Of a stretch of 64,000 nt of DNA, positions 60,206 to 64,000 are shown one piece after another. Below the pieces are notes generated by a model. That model worked only from the letters and a program-made list of their open reading frames with translations. It was not told the DNA's origin and did not search any database. This DNA comes from CAYMAI01 sp964388445 (GTDB lineage: Bacteria > 4484-113 > JAGGVC01). The position numbers and the translations under genes are program-made. Numbering within the stretch: the first letter of the stretch is position 1; each line of letters opens with the position of its first letter. Location of the stretch: positions 1 through 64,000 of the forward strand of contig CAYMAI010000008.1 of the NCBI GenBank assembly GCA_964388445.1, in the 5' to 3' direction.

Positions 60206-61339
60206 ATGCCCATTTTTAGGATTTTCTTTCTTTCGGTCGCGCTGATTCTGTCGGCGGCGCAGGCGTACGCGGCGGCGGACAATCCGTTCGCGCGCACGAT
60301 TTCGTTCAGCGACGGAAGCTCGATTGCCGCTTTCGAGTGGTTCGACGACAACAACATTCTTCTTTACACCGTTAATCCGCACGGCAGCATCCTGTGGAAG
60401 CACAACATTCACGACGGCACTCGCAGCAAAATAATCACCGCCACCCAGCTCGCGCAGCTCTTTCCGCCCGATACGGATATATCCAAGCTAAAGCTTAGCG
60501 TATCGCCCGGCAGGCGTTATCTTCTGTTTTACGAAAACTATCGCGACCCCGGCAATAAACCGTTTTTCGAAATCATCGACGTTTCCGGCAGCGTTCCAGT
60601 TTTGGTCAAGTTCACCAACATTCCGCCCGAATTTTGGGTCAACAAATTCGCCTGGGATCCGAGCGATCAATACCTTTACGTCTCTAATGTGCCGTATTTG
60701 TTTCCGAACGAAAACACAAGTGTGGGAAGATTAAGCCTGAACACGGACAGCTTCGTCGGTCTAATCGTTAAGGACAACGCCGACCTTATCGACGAAATGA
60801 CCTACAGCAACGACCTAAACGCGCTCGTGCTTACGTGCTGGAGTTTCAGAGGCGAATATCCCAAAGAACGCTACATACTGAAATACGATTTCTACTCCAA
60901 CGTACTCGAAATACTCGGCCTCTTCCCCTACGTTCACAATATTTTCATTACGCCGCAGGGCGACTCGGTGTATTTCAGCCTCGTCAGCCGGGATACGAAC
61001 AACGACGGATTTCTCGACTGGCTCGACGAGTCCGACGTCTCGACTTTCAATCTGGCGCGCAAGGAAAATCAGGTTCTTTTGCGTTACTCAGGTTATGTGC
61101 TCGAACCGAAAGTCACGAACAACGGCAAGTGGCTTGGATACTTGCGAATTCCGGAAAAAATCGGCAGGCGGCCAACCGCATACGATACCCGTCAGCTTTG
61201 GATAATGCTCATCGCGGACAGGCGGGAGATATTCGTTACGGAGGATTGCGTTTCCTTCCTATTTAGTTCCGACTCCCGCAAAGTGCTCGCGCTGAAAACC
61301 GATCGCTCTCGTCTGGAAGTTTTCGACCTGCCGGGATAA
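60206..61339 (+). CDS. Secreted beta-propeller-like protein
   Basis: 377 residues, unrecognised. A signal peptide (FRIFFLSVALILSAAQAYA) precedes repeated strand units of WD40/TolB-like type (FEWFDDNNILLYTVNPHGSILWKHNI, FAWDPSDQYLYVSNVPY, NIFITPQGDSVYFSLVS, VSFLFSSDSRKVLALKTD). One loop, DTNNDGFLDWLDES, has the spacing of an EF-hand/dockerin calcium loop. GGAGG precedes the ATG, and TATAAT at 60183-60188 may be its -10. Role unknown, perhaps envelope or polymer binding. Confidence 0.8.
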   Translation: MPIFRIFFLSVALILSAAQAYAAADNPFARTISFSDGSSIAAFEWFDDNNILLYTVNPHGSILWKHNIHDGTRSKIITATQLAQLFPPDTDISKLKLSVSPGRRYLLFYENYRDPGNKPFFEIIDVSGSVPVLVKFTNIPPEFWVNKFAWDPSDQYLYVSNVPYLFPNENTSVGRLSLNTDSFVGLIVKDNADLIDEMTYSNDLNALVLTCWSFRGEYPKERYILKYDFYSNVLEILGLFPYVHNIFITPQGDSVYFSLVSRDTNNDGFLDWLDESDVSTFNLARKENQVLLRYSGYVLEPKVTNNGKWLGYLRIPEKIGRRPTAYDTRQLWIMLIADRREIFVTEDCVSFLFSSDSRKVLALKTDRSRLEVFDLPG

Positions 61340-61370
61340 ATTTTATACTTTGCCTGAAATTCGAAGAAAC

Positions 61371-62030
61371 ATGTCAAACGGCGACTCCATGGGCTGGCTT
61401 TATAGCGATGTGGTCAAAGACCACTTTATAAATCCTCGCAACGCCCTTTATACGGACAGCGAAGAATGGGACAAAACCGCTGACGGCATAGGAACGGTCG
61501 GCTCTCCGGTTTGCGGCGATATGATGCGGGTTTGGATTAAAATTGCACCGGATAACGAGCGAATCGTGGATCTGCGATGGAAAACGTTCGGATGCGCAAG
61601 CGCAATCGCCTCTACTTCGATGATGAGCGAACTCGTACTGGCAGACGGCGGGATGACGCTCGAAGCCGCCCGCAAACTGACTCCCAAAGACATTCTAGTG
61701 AAGCTCAAAGGCCTCCCCGACAGCAAAATCCATTGCAGCGTTCTTGGCGACAAGGCGTTGCGCGCAGCGATAAACGACTACTTCAAGCGTAATGGCATGC
61801 TTGACCGCGTTGACGAAACGCCGATCAGAATCGTTTGCGAGTGTTTACAGGTGACGGACAGGGACATCGAAGAGGCGGTTCTCGAAGGCGTTCGCGATTT
61901 CGCCGGGCTTCAAAGCCGCACCAAGGCAGGAACGGGATGTTCGAAATGCCATGCCGATTGCATAGCGCTCGTCGCCAAATTCGTCGCCAAGTACTATCCG
62001 GATTACGAGGAAGTTTCCCAGAGCAAATAG
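61371..62030 (+). CDS. nifU: NifU-like Fe-S scaffold with BFD-type domain
   Basis: 219 residues. The N-terminal IscU/NifU scaffold has the three cluster Cys in SPVCGDMM, TFGCASAIAS and KIHCSVLGDKAL. The C-terminal BFD-like [2Fe-2S] domain has VCECLQVTDRDIE and AGTGCSKCHADC. The third NifU domain (C-terminal Nfu) is missing, so this is the short NifU form. The start is uncertain: ATG 61371 or 61389, or TTG 61350. It assembles Fe-S clusters; its cysteine desulfurase partner is probably the gene at 47464 or one outside. The next gene encodes a ferritin-like mini-protein. Confidence 0.92.
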   Translation: MSNGDSMGWLYSDVVKDHFINPRNALYTDSEEWDKTADGIGTVGSPVCGDMMRVWIKIAPDNERIVDLRWKTFGCASAIASTSMMSELVLADGGMTLEAARKLTPKDILVKLKGLPDSKIHCSVLGDKALRAAINDYFKRNGMLDRVDETPIRIVCECLQVTDRDIEEAVLEGVRDFAGLQSRTKAGTGCSKCHADCIALVAKFVAKYYPDYEEVSQSK

Positions 62031-62091
62031 TGTTTTGTTTCAATCGTCCGCGCACTCAAATTCGCGGCCGCAAAATTAGGAGGAGAAAGAA

Positions 62092-62316
62092 ATGGACGAA
62101 TTGGGAATGGAACCGGAGGTGTTCAGCGATCCAGTTGAAGCCATCAAGTTCGCTCAGGCTGCGGAGAGGCGCGCCGAAACGCGCTATCGCAAAATCGCCG
62201 AACTAACCACCGACCCCGGAATACGAGTGCTTATGCTCGAACTTGCGGGCGAAGAGCAAAAGCACTTCGACCTGCTTCAAGACATTCTCGACAAGTATTT
62301 TCACCGCGAATTTTAG
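62092..62316 (+). CDS. Ferritin-like (rubrerythrin-type) two-helix protein
   Basis: 74 residues. DPVEAIKFAQAAERRAETRYRKIA and the second helix LMLELAGEEQKHFDLLQDIL contain the E-x-x-x-x-E and EExxH iron-binding patterns of the ferritin/rubrerythrin family. Only half of the four-helix bundle is present, so it should form a dimer. A strong AGGAGGAG precedes the ATG. It is 61 bases after nifU, probably in the same transcript, and may hold iron or guard against peroxide. Confidence 0.85.
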   Translation: MDELGMEPEVFSDPVEAIKFAQAAERRAETRYRKIAELTTDPGIRVLMLELAGEEQKHFDLLQDILDKYFHREF

Positions 62317-62390
62317 TTCATTCGCCGTCTGATGAATCTGCAGCAACTCCCGAATAGGCGAGCCGAATTGCAAAACTAGTTCCGGCGGAA

Positions 62391-64000
62391 TTACTTCGCG
62401 ATTTCCACTTCTTCAATCGGGCAATTCGTCAGCTGGGGGGCGCGGTCCATCGGTGTAAGTAGCAGGTTCTTTACATGCGGCTGGACGAGCATCGTTGGCG
62501 AGTTGACGAAAAGCAATACCCATGGCGCGTCCTCTATCGCGATTTCTTCGGCTTTTCTATATAGCTCGCTTCTGCGGTTTTCATCCACGACATGCTGCGC
62601 TTCTCTGACTAACTTGTCGAATTCCGGATTGGAATATCTCGAAATATTTCCCGGCGCGCCTGCCTGACTCGAATCTAGCAGCGTGAACAGCCAGTTATCC
62701 GGGTCCGGATAATCCGTCAGCCAGGTGTTTTGACAAAACACGGTTTCGCCGGCGTAAATCTGCTCCAAAAAAGTTCCCCAATCCTTGCGGTCGATTTCGA
62801 CGTTTATTCCGATTTTCTTCAAGTCCGCTTGCACGGCGACCGCGATTTTATAGCGGAACTCCTGATTGTCTATGTTCAGGACAATCGCTGGCAAACCTTT
62901 GCCGTCGGGATATCCCGCCTGCGCAAGAAATTCTTTCGCTTTCTCGGCGTCGTATGAATATCCGGGCGCGTCGTGCCAATGATAGAACGAGCCTTCCGGT
63001 ACATAGCTTTTCATCAAACTGAATTTGCCTTCGAGAATGTTGTCGATTATGTTTTCTTTGTCTATCGCGTAATTAATCGCTTTCCGCAAGAGCTTGTTAT
63101 CCTTGAACGGCGGCTTCGAGCAGTTGAAAGCATAGCCGTACATGTCCATCGCCGGGCGCTGCATAACAAGGCTCGAAAGTTTTGAATCGCGCTTCACTTC
63201 GCCCATTCGTCCGCTCGGAATGTCTGTATGCTCGAGCTGACCGTTTTTGAATTCTTCATATCGCGTATTTTCGTCGGAAATCACACGATATAAAAGCTTG
63301 TCGATTTTCGGCGGCTTTCTGAAATGCGTCCTGTTCGCTGCAAGAAGAACGCTCACGTCGGGCGTCCATTCCGCGAAAACGAACGGCCCAGTGCCGACCG
63401 GCTTCAATCCGAAGTCCTGACCGAGTTTTTCCACTTCTTCCTTGGGGACTACATAGCAATTCGTCATTCCGAGTATCATCAAAAAAGGTGCAAAGCCTTC
63501 TTCAAGCTCGATTTTAAAAGTAAGCTCGTCCGGCGCGCTAATCCCCGAAACCTTTTCGGGCGGCGCCGCCTTTCCCGCAAGCCCTTGGAGTTCGGCGGTC
63601 AGTTCGGCGGATAACGATGTCGAATGTGCCTTGACCGCCGCGGCAAGAAGCGTCTCAGCTTTTTTTGTATCCGCACCTTCCGCAAATCGAACGTACTTAA
63701 TCGTATCCGCCAGCGACGCCAATCCTTCGTGGAATTCCGGTTTGTCTCCTTGATTATTCTTCAGAAAATCGACACGATTCGGAAACGTGCGAGTAAAGAA
63801 AAATTCTCTCGCGCCTTTTACGGGATAAAGGAGTCCCGCCCGTTCGCTCTTCGTATCCGGCGTCAGCAGCCGCGTGAACGAGTAAACGAAATCTTCCGCC
63901 GTCACGCTTCTGCCGTTGTGAAACTTGACGTCTTTTTCGAGGAAAAACTTCCATTCCTTGCCGTCTTCGCTCACGACCCAGTTTTTTGCGATTGACGGCT
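62391..64000 (-). CDS. Oligopeptide-type ABC transporter binding protein (5' end outside window)
   Basis: Family 5 solute-binding protein of OppA/DppA type, at least 535 residues. The frame is open to the window edge (residues preceding the internal GTG read AKNWVVSEDGKEW), so the signal peptide is outside. WVVSEDGKEWKFFLEKDVKFHNG, SVTAEDFVYSF, PVGTGPFVFAEW, LRKAINYAIDKENII and CQNTWLTDYPDPDNWLF are family motifs. It binds peptides or related compounds for import. The membrane and ATPase subunits may lie beyond the edge. Confidence 0.92.
   Translation of the reverse strand, partial: PSIAKNWVVSEDGKEWKFFLEKDVKFHNGRSVTAEDFVYSFTRLLTPDTKSERAGLLYPVKGAREFFFTRTFPNRVDFLKNNQGDKPEFHEGLASLADTIKYVRFAEGADTKKAETLLAAAVKAHSTSLSAELTAELQGLAGKAAPPEKVSGISAPDELTFKIELEEGFAPFLMILGMTNCYVVPKEEVEKLGQDFGLKPVGTGPFVFAEWTPDVSVLLAANRTHFRKPPKIDKLLYRVISDENTRYEEFKNGQLEHTDIPSGRMGEVKRDSKLSSLVMQRPAMDMYGYAFNCSKPPFKDNKLLRKAINYAIDKENIIDNILEGKFSLMKSYVPEGSFYHWHDAPGYSYDAEKAKEFLAQAGYPDGKGLPAIVLNIDNQEFRYKIAVAVQADLKKIGINVEIDRKDWGTFLEQIYAGETVFCQNTWLTDYPDPDNWLFTLLDSSQAGAPGNISRYSNPEFDKLVREAQHVVDENRRSELYRKAEEIAIEDAPWVLLFVNSPTMLVQPHVKNLLLTPMDRAPQLTNCPIEEVEIAK

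Overview
The window is a moderate-GC chromosome segment from a diderm, flagellated, heterotrophic bacterium. The outer-membrane evidence is LPS biosynthesis and transport genes: an HldD-like heptose epimerase, KdsD, an LptF/LptG permease, and oversized LptC- and LptA-like proteins. The flagellar evidence is flgB, flgC, fliE and a FliJ-like protein. Genes are packed in short operons with many 1-14 base overlaps. TTG starts occur in several coupled genes. The scattered operons, with many partner genes missing (fliF, hutH/hutI, the biotin subunit for MccB, the GspE partner of GspF), and the several unassignable secreted proteins suggest an uncultivated lineage far from model organisms. I do not name a phylum. 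No IS element, prophage, CRISPR array or rRNA was seen.

Layout. 0-5.9 kb: an AT-rich, foreign-looking membrane/coiled-coil gene whose C-terminus resembles RelE/ParE, then icmF (fused isobutyryl-CoA mutase) divergent from an unusual glutamine synthetase. 5.9-10 kb: a BshB1-type deacetylase, a DipZ-like thioredoxin protein, then HDOD-flgB-flgC and fliE. 10-19.4 kb: an AT-rich unknown and hldD on the minus strand, kdsD, hutU, two coupled TPM-domain proteins, an acyl-CoA dehydrogenase and a DUF899 protein. 19.4-31 kb: a 41-residue membrane protein, aconitase with an operator-like dyad, an RRM protein, DUF167, a ComEA-like protein, an LptF-type permease, GspF, a CsgG-like protein, tRNA-Thr, and a fliJ-unknown-SpoIID operon.

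31-43 kb: a transaldolase-HAD phosphatase-pyrG operon, an SRPBCC protein, MccB, a secreted VOC protein with a Cys-rich tail, a dUTPase/Dcd protein, HD-GYP with DUF2225, an FtsB-like protein and pyruvate kinase. 43-51 kb: lptC/lptA-like genes, tatA, a cysteine desulfurase, malic enzyme with an ACT domain and a possible RNA switch in its leader, and a secreted phosphoesterase. 51-64 kb: an unknown anchored protein, addB-addA, a secreted propeller-like protein, a NifU-type scaffold, a ferritin-like mini-protein, and a truncated OppA-like binding protein running off the end.

Functional themes are branched-chain acyl-CoA and amino-acid catabolism feeding central carbon (IcmF, MccB, acyl-CoA dehydrogenase, HutU, aconitase, malic enzyme, pyruvate kinase), LPS export, Fe-S assembly, recombinational repair, and motility/c-di-GMP. 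Promoters visible by eye fall into two types: TTGCC(T/G) or TTGCGG, 17-18 bases, TATAAT-like; and extended -10 sequences, notably TGATATAAT three times. Three genes (kdsD, the lptF-like gene, the ftsB-like gene) have a -10 so close to the start codon that leaderless transcripts are likely. All assignments are from reading the sequence; no database search was run.
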